From Macrothele yani (taxonomy: Eukaryota > Arthropoda > Arachnida > Araneae > Macrothelidae): a stretch of DNA of 64,000 nt. The notes below the pieces were generated by a model, which saw only the letters and a list, made by a program, of their open reading frames with translations, was not told the DNA's origin and did not search any database. The DNA is taken from assembly GCA_039090855.1 (NCBI GenBank), contig CM077034.1, positions 17,431,303 through 17,495,302 of the forward strand, written 5' to 3'. Positions 11,361 to 21,449 of the stretch are shown in pieces. Both the position numbers and the translations under genes were made by a program. Position 1 is the stretch's first letter; every line of letters begins with the position of its first letter.

Positions 11361-11582
11361 GCCGCTCCGGTGGCGCAGTGGTCTAAGGCGATGGCCTCTG
11401 ATCATTCGTCCGTAAGGGGTCCGGGTTCGAATCTCGGTGAGGCATGGATGTTGTGTTTGTTTTACGGCACTGGCTCTCTCCCTTCCCTGGAACCAGTGAC
11501 CCTAAATTAGGGACGGGCGACAGCTTATAGCCCATTGAGTTGCTCACGGTGGTCGTTAAACCTCCAATAAAAAACAAACAAA
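11361..11582 (+). repeat. tRNA-derived SINE inserted in the 245-bp satellite
   Basis: This is the only plus-strand full copy in the cluster: head GCCGCTCCGGTGGCGCAGTG, B box GGTTCGAATCT, body, then a short A-rich tail. It splits a satellite unit. AAAAATCGTCT (11350-11360) before it and AAAAACCGTCT (11583-11593) after it form an 11-bp target duplication with one mismatch, as expected for LINE-mediated insertion. Confidence 0.88.
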
Positions 11583-11616
11583 AAAAACCGTCTACGGTCT
11601 AAGTTAGAGTACTATG

Positions 11617-12127
11617 TCTTACGGCACTGGCTCTCTCCCTTCCCTGGAACCAGTGACCCTAAATTAGGGACGGGCGACTGCTTACAGCCCATTGAGTTGC
11701 TCACGGTGGTCGTTAAACCTCCAATCAATCAATGAATGGATGTTGTGCTTGTCTTACGGCACTGGCTCTCTCCCTTCCCTGGAACCAGTGACCCTAAATT
11801 AGGGACGGGCGACTGCTTATAGCCCATTGAGTTGCTCACGGTGGTCGTTAAACCTCCAATCAATCAATGAATGGATGTTGTGTTTGTCTTACGGCACTGG
11901 CTCTCTCCCTTCCCTGGAACCAGTGACCCTAAATTAGGGACGGGCGACTGCTTATAGCCCATTGAGTTGCTCACGGTGGTCGTTGAACCTCCAATCAATC
12001 AATGAATGGATGTTGTGCTTGTCTTACGGCACTGGCTCTCTCCCTTCCCTGGAACCAGTGACCCTAAATTAGGGACGGGCGACTGCTTACAGCCCATTGA
12101 GTTGCTCACGGTGGTCGTTAAACCTCG
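11617..12127 (+). repeat. 135-bp tandem array of headless SINE bodies
   Basis: Nearly four copies of the SINE body without the tRNA head are arranged head to tail. The linker AATGAATGGATGTTGTG recurs at 11731, 11866 and 12001, a period of exactly 135 bp. Each unit runs from CTTACGGCACTGGCTCTCTC to TTAAACCTCCAATC. The block lies within the 245-bp satellite, which resumes at about 12146. Confidence 0.9.
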
Positions 12128-14991
12128 AATAATAATAAAAAAAACCCGTCTATACGGTCTAAGTTAGAGTACCATGAGATAGTATACCAATTCAAATAAA
12201 AAAGTAAAAAATGAAACTTTTTACGAACATTTTGAATGAGAGCCCCTTGACACCGGGCTCCGATCTCTTCCAAAAGCCGTGTACGGTCTACGTTAGAGTG
12301 CCATACCAATTCAAATAAAAAAGTAAAATATGAAACTTTTAACGAACATTTTGTGTGTGGGGGGGGGGGCCCTTGACCCCGGACTTCGACTCCTTCCAAA
12401 AACACGTTCTAAGTTAGAGTACAATGAGATAATATACCAATTCAAAATAAAAAAGTAAAAAATGAAACTTTTTACGAAAATTTTGTATGAGAGCCCCTTG
12501 ATCCCGGGCTCCGACCTCTTCCAAAAACCGTCTACCGTCTAAGTTAGAGTACCATACCAATTCAAATAAAAAAAGTAAAAAATGAAACTTTTAACGAACA
12601 TTTTGTGTGGGGGCCCCTTGACCCCGGACTTCGACTCCTTCCAAAAACACGTTCTAAGTTAGAGTACAATGAGATAATATACCTATTCAAAATAAAAAAG
12701 TAAAAAATGAAACTTTTTACGAAAATTTTGTATGAGAGCCCCTTGATCCCGGGCTCCGACCTCTTCCAAAAACCGTCTACGGTCTAAGTTAGAGTACCAT
12801 ACCAATTCAAATAAAAAAGTAAAAAATGAAACTTTTAACGAACAAATTTGTGTGGGGGCCCCTTGACCCCGGACTTCGACTCCTTCCAAAAACACGTTCT
12901 AAGTTAGAGTACAATGAGATAATATACCAATTCAAATAAAAAAGTAAAAAATGAAACTTTTTACGAAAATTTTGTATGAGAGCCCCTTGATCCCGGGCTC
13001 CGACCTCTTCCAAAAACCGTCTACCGTCTAAGTTAGAGTACCATACCAATTCAAATAAAAAAGTAAAAAATGAAACTTTTAACGAACATTTTGTGTGGCG
13101 GGGGGGGGGGGGGGGCCTTGAACCCGGACTTCTACTCCTTCCAAAAACACGTTCTAAGTTAGAGTACAATGAGATAATATACCTATTTAAAATAAAAAAG
13201 TAAAAAATGAAACTTTTTACGAAAATTTTGTATGAGAGCCCCTTGATCCCGCGCTCCGACCTCTTCCAAAAACCGTCTACGGTCTAAGTTAGAGTACCAT
13301 ACCAATTCAAATAAAAAAGTAAAAAATGATACTTTTAAGGAACATTTTGTGTGGGGGCCCTTGACCCCGGACTTCGACTCCTTCCAAAAACACGTTCTAA
13401 GTTAGAGTACAATGAGATAATATACCAATTCAAAATAAAAAAGTAAAAAATGAAACTTTTTACGAAAATTTTGTATGAGAGCCCCTTGATCCCGGGCTCC
13501 GACCTCTTCCAAAAACCGTCTACCGTCTAAGTTAGAGTACCATACCAATTCAAATAAAAAAAGTAAAAAATGAAACTTTTAACGAACATTTTGTGTGTGG
13601 GGGGGTGGCCCTTGAACCCGGACTTCTACTCCTTCCAAAAACACGTTCTAAGTTAGAGTACAATGAGATAATATACCAATTCAAAATAAAAAAGTAAAAA
13701 ATGAAACTTTTTACGAAAATTTTGTATGAGAGTCCCTTGATCCCGGGCTCCGACCTCTTCCAAAAACCGTCTACCGTCTAAGTTAGAGTACCATACCAAT
13801 TCAAATAAAAAAGTAAAAAATGAAACTTTTAACGAACATTTTGTGTGGGGGGCCCCTTGAACCCGGACTTCTACTCCTTCCAAAAACACGTTCTAAGTTA
13901 GAGTACAATGAGATAATATACCTATTCAAAATAAAAAAGTAAAAAATGAAACTTTTTACGAAAATTTTGTATGAGAGCCCCTTGATCCCGGGCTCCGACC
14001 TCTTCCAAAAACCGTCTACCGTCTAAGTTAGAGTACCATACCAATTCAAATAAAAAAAGTAAAAAATGAAACTTTTAACGAACATTTTGTGTGGGGGGGG
14101 GGGCCTTGAACCCGGACTTCTACTCCTTCCAAAAACACGTTCTAAGTTAGAGTACAATGAGATAATATACCTATTTAAAATAAAAAAGTAAAAAATGAAA
14201 CTTTTTACGAAAATTTTGTATGAGAGCCTATTGATCCCGGGCTCCGACCTCTTCCAAAAACCGTCTACGGTCTAAGTTAGAGTACCATACCAATTCAAAT
14301 AAAAAAGTAAAAAATGATACTTTTAAGGAACATTTTGTGTGGGGGCCCCTTGACCCCGGACTTCGACTTCTTCCAAAAACACGTTCTAAGTCAGAGTACA
14401 ATGAGATAATATACCAATTCAAAATAAAAAAGTAAAAAATGAAACTTTTTACGAAAATTTTGTATGAGAGCCCCTTGATCCCGGGCTCCGACCTCTTCCA
14501 AAAACCGTCTACCGTCTAAGTTAGAGTACCATACCAATTCAAATAAAAAAAGTAAAAAATGAAACTTTTAACGAACATTTTGTGTGTGTGTGTGGGGGGG
14601 GGGGGGCTTGAACCCGGACTTCTACTCCTTCCAAAAACACGTTCTAAGTTAGAGTACAATGAGATAATATACCTATTCAAAATGAAAAAGTAAAAAATGA
14701 AACTTTTTACGAAAATTTTGTATGAGAGCCCCTTGATCCCGGGCTCCGACCTCTTCCAAAAACCGTCTACGGTCTAAGTTAGAGTACCATACCAATTCAA
14801 ATAAAAAAGTAAAAAATGAAACTTTTAACGAACATTTTGTGTGGGGGCCCCTTGACCCAGGGCTCCGACCCCTTTCCAAAACCGTTTATGGTCTAAGTTA
14901 GAGTACCATGAGATAGTATACAAATTTAGTGGTTCTAAATTGAAAATTGTAGATTTTACGAAAATGTTGTATCGGGCCCCTTGTCCCCGGA

Positions 14992-15410
14992 AGCTGTTAG
15001 AAATTCTGATTCAAAGGTTCCTTAACGTTGTTCAGATCAGAAAAATGTTTGATATTGCTTGCCATACAGCATCGTTGAGACGCATTTCTTTAATTTCTGC
15101 CTTGTTTGCAGGATTAGTCAAGTGTGTACTTTGGGGAATCCCTAGTTAGTGGATTAAAGGAACTTTCAGGAGAGAGAAATGATAAGTTTCACGACTCCCT
15201 TTTCATCCACCAATTGAGGTGTTCGTATATTTCAGAACCAATATTTTAAACTCATTAAGTGCGAAAAGCTGGTGACAAACCCGGTAAATACAGAAGAAAT
15301 TAAAGGTAATATTCCTCAACGATGCTGAGTATGACAGACAATATCAACCATTTTTCTGATCTGAACAACGTCAAGAAACCGTTGAATCAGAATTTCTAGC
15401 AGCAAACTGA
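14992..15410. repeat. element with ~55-bp terminal inverted repeats
   Basis: CTGTTAGAAATTCTGATTCA at 14993 and TTGTTCAGATCAGAAAAATG up to 15049 reappear inverted at about 15350-15405. The interior of about 300 bp has no coding sequence. This could be a MITE or half of a larger foldback structure, because a third copy of the same end lies at 16996-17041. No target duplication was identified. Confidence 0.55.
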
Positions 15411-15567
15411 AAATAAAAAGGAAATGTTCGAAGTCAAAATACGGAATAAAGCTGTAAAGTTGTCAACAAACAACCGCTTTCGTTAGTTCACAAGAAAACA
15501 CTGTCAGAGAAGTCACTTTTCTAAAAACACTTCTTATCGGTCGAACAGGAGACGTCATACACTGCTG

Positions 15568-16952
15568 GACAATTGCTAAAGACGGATCATAAACGGCTAT
15601 ATAGCTCATAAAAAAGTAAGTGTGGTTGGATGCCAAGTGAAATAAAATAATGTCAGAATGCCAGGACATTACAAGAAAGATAATTTATTGTGCTCTGAAA
15701 TCCAGAAGGCTTTGGAACATGTTCAAGGGACAAACAGGCCATTTTGTGCAGAATACGTAAACGTGAAAAAAATGCAATTACCGTCCGCAGGCGTTCCGGC
15801 GTAAGATGTCAATACGGGGTATGGCCACCATGGAGGGCGATGCAAGATTCCACACGTCGTGTCATGCTTTGCACAACATTATCAAGCAGCTGTTGGGGTC
15901 ATTTATCCCATTCCTCTGTCAGTGCACGGATGAGGGTGTCCTTCTTTATTGGAGGGCATTGGCGACCAGCAAGACTCCTCCCCAAAGCATCCCACACATT
16001 TTCAATGGGATTCAGATCTGGAGAACGTGCTGGCCATACGAGGCGTTGAATATCCTCGCTCTCAAGACACTCCTGGACAGCGACTGTTCGATGACATGTT
16101 GCGTTGTCGTCCATGAAAATGAATCTATCACCGACAGCACCACGGAACATGCGAACATGAGGTAGCAGAACATCATTAATGTATCGTTGGCCAGTCATAG
16201 TGCCAGTTGGAAGCACATAGAGGGACGTACGGCCATTGATCATGATGCCAGCCCATACCATGACACTACATGTCGGATATCGGTCCCTTTCCTGTATGTT
16301 TGCTGGACAATATGCAGTACCACTATCACGCCAGATCAGTTGTCGTCGACAATCAGACGATAGACTGTATCTACTCTCATCTGAGAAGAGGACAGCAGAC
16401 CAGTCGTTATCAGTCCAATTGCGATGTTGATGGCACCATTGCAAACGGGCGGTACGGTGACGTCTGGACAATGGGATGCACACAACAGGACGGCGGGCGT
16501 ATAGTCCTCCTTCATGCAAACGTCTGGCGACAGTTTTTCGGCAGATCCGCTTGCCAGTAGCAGCCATAAACTGATTTGCTACCTCACTAGCTGTGCTGTG
16601 CCGGTGTCTTTTTGTTGATAGCACTATGTACCGATCTTCTGCAGGTGTCGTACTGCGAACACGACCTCCCCCGTGACGTTTGCTACACTCTCCATTTGTT
16701 TGAAATGATTTCCAAAGCCTTGAAACAACACTGTGGCTGACGTCGAACTCCCTGGCAACATCTGTTATTTTTCGCCCTTCTTCAATCTTGCCAATAATAC
16801 GGCCACGCGTAAAATCATCTAGGTGATGTCGGGAAGACATACTGAAAATTGCAAGTTCGTCAATTGATTCTTTCCCTTTCAGCTTTGCGTTTGAACAACA
16901 ACGGTCAATGCGCGTCAAATCCTTTATATCTCTTATCAGCGCTATGAGGTCA
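15568..16952 (-). mobile_element. Tc1-like transposon, family B, 5'-truncated copy
   Basis: Compared with the complete copy at 39080-40619, this minus-strand copy keeps the 3' end (CACTGCTGGACAATTGC read from 15562) but lacks about 165 bp and the terminal repeat upstream of the transposase. Homology stops at 16952 in TCAGCGCTATGAGGTCAC, next to the inverted repeat. Without its second terminus it should be immobile. Confidence 0.85.
15809..16840 (-). pseudogene. Tc1-like transposase, family B, one nonsense codon
   Basis: The frame from MSSRHHLDD is open for about 313 codons and then meets TGA at 15899-15901, where the complete copy has a leucine TTA (EEWDK followed by LPQQ). The remaining 30 codons to GGHTPY are in frame. 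The N-terminal helix-turn-helix domains, LFSDESRYSL, FMDDNATCH and SPDLNPIENVWD are all present, so the DDE triad is complete. Only the C-terminal tail is cut. An upstream methionine at 16918 lengthens the frame but is less likely to be the start. Confidence 0.85.
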
Positions 16953-17041
16953 CAGCTTTATTCCGTACTTTGACTTCGAACATTTCCTTTTTATTTTCAG
17001 TTTGCTGTTAGAAATTCTGATTCAACGGTTTCTTGACGTTC

Positions 17042-17392
17042 TGCATGCTTGGTGTAACCAGGAGAGATAAGAAGAGAAACTCGTGGATCCGAAAAAATGA
17101 CAACAGTGGAAAACATCATGATCAGAATTAGATCCCTGAAATGGCAATGGGCTGGACATACTGCCAGAAGGACAGATCATCGATGGACAGCCGAAATTTT
17201 AGACTGGATTCCAAGGGACAGGAAAAGACCCAGAAGAAGACCACATGGGAGATGGGTGGATGAAATTCGAAAGTGTGTGGGAGTGACATGGAGGAGACTG
17301 TCACAAGACAGACCGTTGTGGAGGAAACTTGGGGAGACCTTCGTCCAGCAGTAGACTGATAATGGTTGAGAATGATGGTGATGATGATGATG
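17042..17392 (+). pseudogene. RTE-like LINE 3' fragment
   Basis: The plus strand encodes the C-terminal tail of the LINE: KWQWAGHTARRTDHRWTAEI, then DRKRPRRRPHGRWVDEIRK, ending FVQQ with a stop (TAG) where longer copies read FVQQWIDNG. A (GAT)n-like tail closes it at 17375-17392. A single-base insertion (AAAAAATGAC) breaks the frame near 17093. It begins abruptly at the inverted repeat end. Confidence 0.85.
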
Positions 17393-17774
17393 ATATCGTC
17401 AGGGTTTCCGTGGCCTGCCAGATCGCCTGATCTTTCGCCCATCGAGCACGTGTTGGGTCCAGATGGGATGCCAGCTTTCTCCAAGTCTCAGCGTTCGTGA
17501 TTTAGAGCGTCAGTTGCAAGAAGTGTTGGCCAATCTGTACCAGGATAACATACGGCGTCTCTTTGACTCCATGCAGGACCGTACCACCGCATGTATCCAA
17601 GCACAAGGCAGTAATAACGCTGGCCGGAACGTGTACTTTGTGTCCGCGGGAAATCGCCCAGCTGCTGCGATATTGTGATCACTTCTGTCCTTGGTATGCA
17701 CCATCTCAGTACTAAAATCTCATTTCAATCCGACGCCCCCCTTTTCGGTGCGCGGATTTTTATGGCAATAAGTG
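17393..17774 (+). pseudogene. Tc1-like transposase C-terminal fragment with 3' terminus
   Basis: The fragment reads GFRGLPDRL, where WPARSPDL is expected, then SPIEHV in a shifted frame (CGCCCATCGAGCACGTG), then NIRRLFDSMQDRTTACIQAQ, the usual end of a Tc1 transposase. The last bases, ATTTTTATGGCAATAAGTG, look like a terminal repeat followed by TA. The 5' part is missing. It is a different lineage from the other Tc1 copies here. Confidence 0.65.
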
Positions 17775-17775
17775 T

Positions 17776-19171
17776 ATTTGGAGAAATCGAAACAGTACTC
17801 GCCCAAATTTTTACTCGATGCCTTAATGAAGGAAAGATTCCTGAGGATTGGAACACCGCTACAATGATCCTGCTACATAAGAAAGGTGATATTGAGGATC
17901 TCGGAAACTACAGACCTATCAGCCTCCTATCAGTAGTTTATAAAATCTTCACTAAAGTTCTTTCACACCGCTTGAAGGTAACACTGGACATGGCTCAACC
18001 GAGAGAACAAGCTGGATTCAGGAGTGGCTACAGCACAATAGATCATATCCACGTGCTGAGAGAACTAATTGAAAGAGCGAGGGAATGTGAACTTCCATTG
18101 TGCATGGCTTTTATCGATTATGAAAAAGCCTTTGATTCGGTGAAACCATCAGCAGTTACAATGGCTCTGAAATCCTGCGGTATTGAAGATGCATACATTA
18201 ATATTATTAATAACATCTATGAAAATGCAAGTGCAAAGATTCGGCTGTTTGAAAATACAACACACATAAAAATTGGAAAGGGAGTGAGACAAGGTGACAC
18301 CATATCTCCCAAGTTCTTTAATGCCACATTGGAAAATGTCTTTCAATCACTGAACTGGGAAAACAAAGGGATAAAGATTAATGGAGATTATCTAACCCAC
18401 CTTCGTTTTGCTGATGACGTAGTCATTTTTGCAACTACCCCATCAGAGCTGCAGAGTATGATCCAGGAACTTGCTGACAAGAGTAAAGAAGTGGGATTAA
18501 AAATGAACTTTCAGAAGACAAAAGTGATGTTCAATGCTTTTACAAGAAATGAAGATTTATCGATTGATGGAGAAAAGCTGGAGATAACAGACACGTACGT
18601 TTATCTTGGACAGAAGATATCAAGTGAGGGTCACATTGATGAAGAAATTAATCGGCGTACAAAACTTGCCTGGAGAGCTTTTGGAAGAAACAGCATAATT
18701 TTCAAGAGCAATATGCCATTATGTCTTAAAAGAAAAGTGTTTGATCAATGCATCCTTCCAGTACTTACGTATGGTGCAGAGACGTGGACCTTAACTAAAA
18801 GAGACATACAAAGGCTGCAGACAACTCATAGAAGCATGGAGAGGTGCATCCTTGGTGTAACCAGGAGAGATAAGAAGAGGAACTCGTGGATCCGAAAAAT
18901 GACAAGAGTGGAAGACATCATGATCAGAGTTAAATCCTTGAAATGGCAATGGGCTGGACATACTGCCAGAAGGACAGATCATCGATGGACAGCCGAAATT
19001 TTAGATTGGATTCCAAGGGACAGGAAAAGACCCAGAGGAAGACCACATGGGAGATGGGTGGATGAAATTCGAAAGTATGCAGGGGTGACATGGAGGAGAC
19101 TGGCACAAGACAGACCGTTGTGGAGGAGGCTTGGGGAGACCTTCGTCCAGCAGTGGATTGATAATGGTTGA
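17776..19171 (+). pseudogene. reverse transcriptase, N-terminally truncated, frame open
   Basis: About 464 codons of uninterrupted LINE reverse transcriptase. Visible landmarks, in order, are NYRPISLLSVVYKIFTKVL, QAGFRSGYSTIDHI, AFIDYEKAFDSV (catalytic aspartate), GVRQGDTISPKFF, and the catalytic FADDVVIFA (the YxDD box with F). YLGQKISSEG and LTYGAETWTLTKRDI follow, then a basic C-terminus to WIDNG. The endonuclease and the first part of the fingers domain are missing. The first in-frame ATG at 17675 lies in the neighbouring Tc1 fragment and is not a native start. The open frame suggests a recent insertion. Confidence 0.85.
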
Positions 19172-19190
19172 CAATGATGATGATGAAGTG
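17776..19190 (+). mobile_element. RTE-like LINE, 5'-truncated
   Basis: The element starts inside the reverse transcriptase (GEIETVLAQIFTRCLNEGK) and ends in a short ATG/GAT repeat tail at about 19172-19187, as expected for the RTE clade. It follows directly on the Tc1 fragment. No endonuclease domain is present. The 5' break lies within about 3 bp of that of the copy ending at 36204. Confidence 0.88.
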
Positions 19191-19897
19191 TATTTCCGTA
19201 AGAAATTGTTTGCAGCTATAAAAATAATCGATTTGTAAATATATTATTTCAAACACATCTGGTCTTTCGAGACGAATGACGCAAATAAAAATAAATAAAT
19301 CTGGAAGGCACGAACGGAACGTTCACTTGTTTATATAACATTTTTTTCATCCCCCCCCCTTTCTTTTCGGGTGGGGGATAAAAAATAGTAGCTAAGCGTC
19401 GCTATAAAAACGGTTGGCAAGCGAAAAAAACGAAAATTCCTATTCAAAGGAAAAGAAGTCGTTAATAAAGCTACAATAAGTGAATGTATGAAAAGAAAAA
19501 TTGCGTAACTGTGTTTCTTGTGTGAAAGCTTTTGCGGTCGATCACTTTTTTGGGTTGAGAAACTGTCGCTGACAGATCGCTACTTGATGATTGATTGACT
19601 ATAACCAACTCACAGGAACATACTGAGATCATAGGACTTGCGTTTACCCTCGCACTTCACTTCTTATGTTGTTTCTTTTACTTGCCAGTGGACCTTATTT
19701 TGGGATTATCAGAGAATTCTCTAGTGGGCTGTTCACCGATTCTGAAGTTTATTCTCCATTTCTTCAAATCGTGGGAGCTACTTGTAGCAGGCCATCGATA
19801 AAAAAATGTTTTTGTGAGCTTAATATAATATCATCTCGTGTTTTGTTCTTTTAGTAGAAATTTCTGACATTTCTTCATACACAATACAAGGTACATA
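19191..19897. other. unassigned spacer
   Basis: AT-rich, with an A-rich patch around 19290 and a C run at 19352-19360. Two overlapping plus-strand open stretches at 19595-19854 have no recognisable motif. No transposon end is seen. Confidence 0.4.
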
Positions 19898-21107
19898 CAC
19901 AGTGGGTCAAATAATTTTTAAGACTGGGTCTGTAAAATGAAATAGAAACAAGAAATTATAATTTGTTTTGGTTTGTTATTCAAAATAAGTCCCTCCGGCT
20001 TCAATACACTTGTTACAGCGATTTAATAATGATTCGAATGCCTTCACTTTGCGGAATTGCCTCCAAAGCACGCGTCGAAGCTGTTTGTATGGTCGAAATA
20101 TCATCAAAATAACACCCTTTTAACGTCATTTTAAGTTTTGGGAACAAAGAAAAGTCGCAGGGTGCTAAATAAGGCGAATACGGTGGATGATTCAACACAC
20201 AGACGTTATTTTTCGCCAAAAATCTACGAACAAGAAGTGAGGTGTGACTGGGTGCATTATCGTGCAACCAACTGTTTTCATCTCGATATTCTGGACGAAT
20301 GCGACGAATTCTGCCCATCAAACGCCTCAAAACATTTAAATAAAACTCACCAGTAGAACTTTTCTTGATTTTTTGGCTTGTGGCGAGTTTTTTTACTTCC
20401 ATTCTGCACTTTGACGCTTTGTTTTAGGATCATATTGAAAACACCATGTTTCATCACCAGTAACAATCGATTTTAAGAAGTTTGGATCATTTTCAGCGGC
20501 TGAAATGATGTCTCTGCAATGTGCACTTCTCCTTGATTTTTGCTCATTGGTTAACGTGTGTGGAACAAATTTAGCACAGACTTTTGTTTTGCCCAAATCT
20601 TCATGCAGGATGGTTCGAATCGTTTCTTTGTTGATGTTTAAAGACTCTTCCATCATTCTTAGTGACGCACATCGATTGTTTGCCACGAAATCACGCACTT
20701 TTTCAATAATCTCAGGTGTCCTAGATGAACTTGGTTTTCCGGTATGCTTATCATCTTCTAGCGTATCTCTTCCATCCAAAAAACGTTTGTGCTACAGGAA
20801 AGCATGTGATCTACTTAAACAAAACTCACCGTAAACTTGTTTCATCATTTGGTACGTAGGCACTTTTATCAAGTTTTGCGTTAAATTTCAATAACAGCCC
20901 TTTGTTCCATTTTAATAATTCAACATGAAAGAAATTTTACTTCTCTAATGGGCGGCCGTTTCGTTTGAGTTACTTTAACAACTGCGCAGTACTTTTGGCA
21001 GAAAGCAAGCAGATGGTCACGGTTTATAACGCATTCGCGATTACACTGGTGGCGCCACCGTAGGCTGAAATCTAGCGCCAGTCTTAAAAATACTTCGACG
21101 CACTGTG
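19898..21107 (-). mobile_element. mariner element, copy 1
   Basis: The ends CACAGTGGGTCAAATAATTT and the inverted TACTTCGACGCACTGTG are both flanked by TA (19896-19897 and 21108-21109). At 1210 bp it is close to the usual mariner length. The transposase is on the minus strand. The copy at 56808-58977 has the same ends. Confidence 0.9.
20013..20880 (-). pseudogene. mariner transposase pseudogene, copy 1
   Basis: From about 20880 the minus strand reads LIKVPTYQMMKQVYGEFCLS, then a stop within FL*HKRFLDGRDTLED, followed by the helix-turn-helix region and SIVTGDETWCFQYDPKTKRQ (first aspartate). An internal deletion near 20380 removes the stretch that copy 2 reads as TMLITFFDSKG...EFVPSGQ. The C-terminal part keeps LHDNAPSHTS and PYSPYLAPCDFSLFPKLKM (third aspartate, the mariner D,D,D pattern). 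Premature stop, deletion and frameshift make it inactive. Confidence 0.88.
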
Positions 21108-21449
21108 TACATACACATCACTAAGCTGTTCTCTGAGATTCAGAGGTGAGCTCCACAAAGAAATACAAACAACTAGATAAATTTTTAGCTGATTATTGAG
21201 CGAAGCGAGGCCGAAGGCCTAACTGAGCTCTCTTTACGAGACTCGAAACAATTAGTTGTTCGGGCATAGGTACGAGATGACACATCAGATCACACTGATT
21301 TTTTGCATGCGATTCGACATCGTCCATGGTTAGGTTTTGACGCCTTCCGATTCCCGAAATTCCGTGTCACTGAGGAATAATCGTCCAAAACCTTGCATTT
21401 TTATGGGGTTTTCAGGGATTTGAGAAGGGATCGTTTGTTACCTATTATA
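21108..21449. other. spacer containing a direct repeat flanking the next Tc1 element
   Basis: The stretch 21231-21385 (with ACGAGACTCG, CAATTAGTTGTT and TTCCCGAAATTCCGTGTCA) recurs at about 22975-23120 on the other side of the Tc1 element with many substitutions. No coding sequence is recognised. Confidence 0.5.

Larger units (their letters stand above)
11160..14935 (+). repeat. ~120-bp satellite organised as ~245-bp dimers
   Basis: Two monomer types alternate. One contains TTTTTACGAAAATTTTGTAT and GATCCCGGGCTCCGACCTCT. The other contains TTTTAACGAACATTTTGTGT followed by a G run and CCCGGACTTCGACTCCTT. Dimer junctions (ACACGTTCTAAGTT) fall at about 12651, 12896, 13151, 13394, 13644, 13890, 14139, 14383 and 14641, so the period varies from 243 to 258 bp, largely from the length of the G run. 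SINE sequence interrupts the array at 11361-12127. Outer units near 11160-11350 and 14830-14935 are more diverged. Confidence 0.92.
15368..17041. repeat. ~90-bp inverted repeats bracketing a truncated Tc1 element
   Basis: The sequence 15368-15456 (AACGTCAAGAAACCGTTGAA through TTCGAAGTCAAAATACGGAA) is the near-perfect reverse complement of 16953-17041. Between them are 111 bp of unassigned sequence and the family B Tc1 copy at 15568-16952. The Tc1 copy loses its 5' end exactly where the right repeat starts, so a rearrangement rather than simple insertion produced the arrangement. Confidence 0.7.

Noticed and set aside
12118..14879. Repeated minus-strand ORFs with FLEGVEVRGQG and KKFHFLLFYLNWY
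   Set aside because: They are the antisense translation of the 245-bp satellite, restart in each unit and are broken by changes in G-run length.
15744..16560. Plus-strand ORFs over the family B transposase
   Set aside because: Antisense of the transposase frame. Equivalent antisense ORFs appear at 39653-40340 opposite the other copy.
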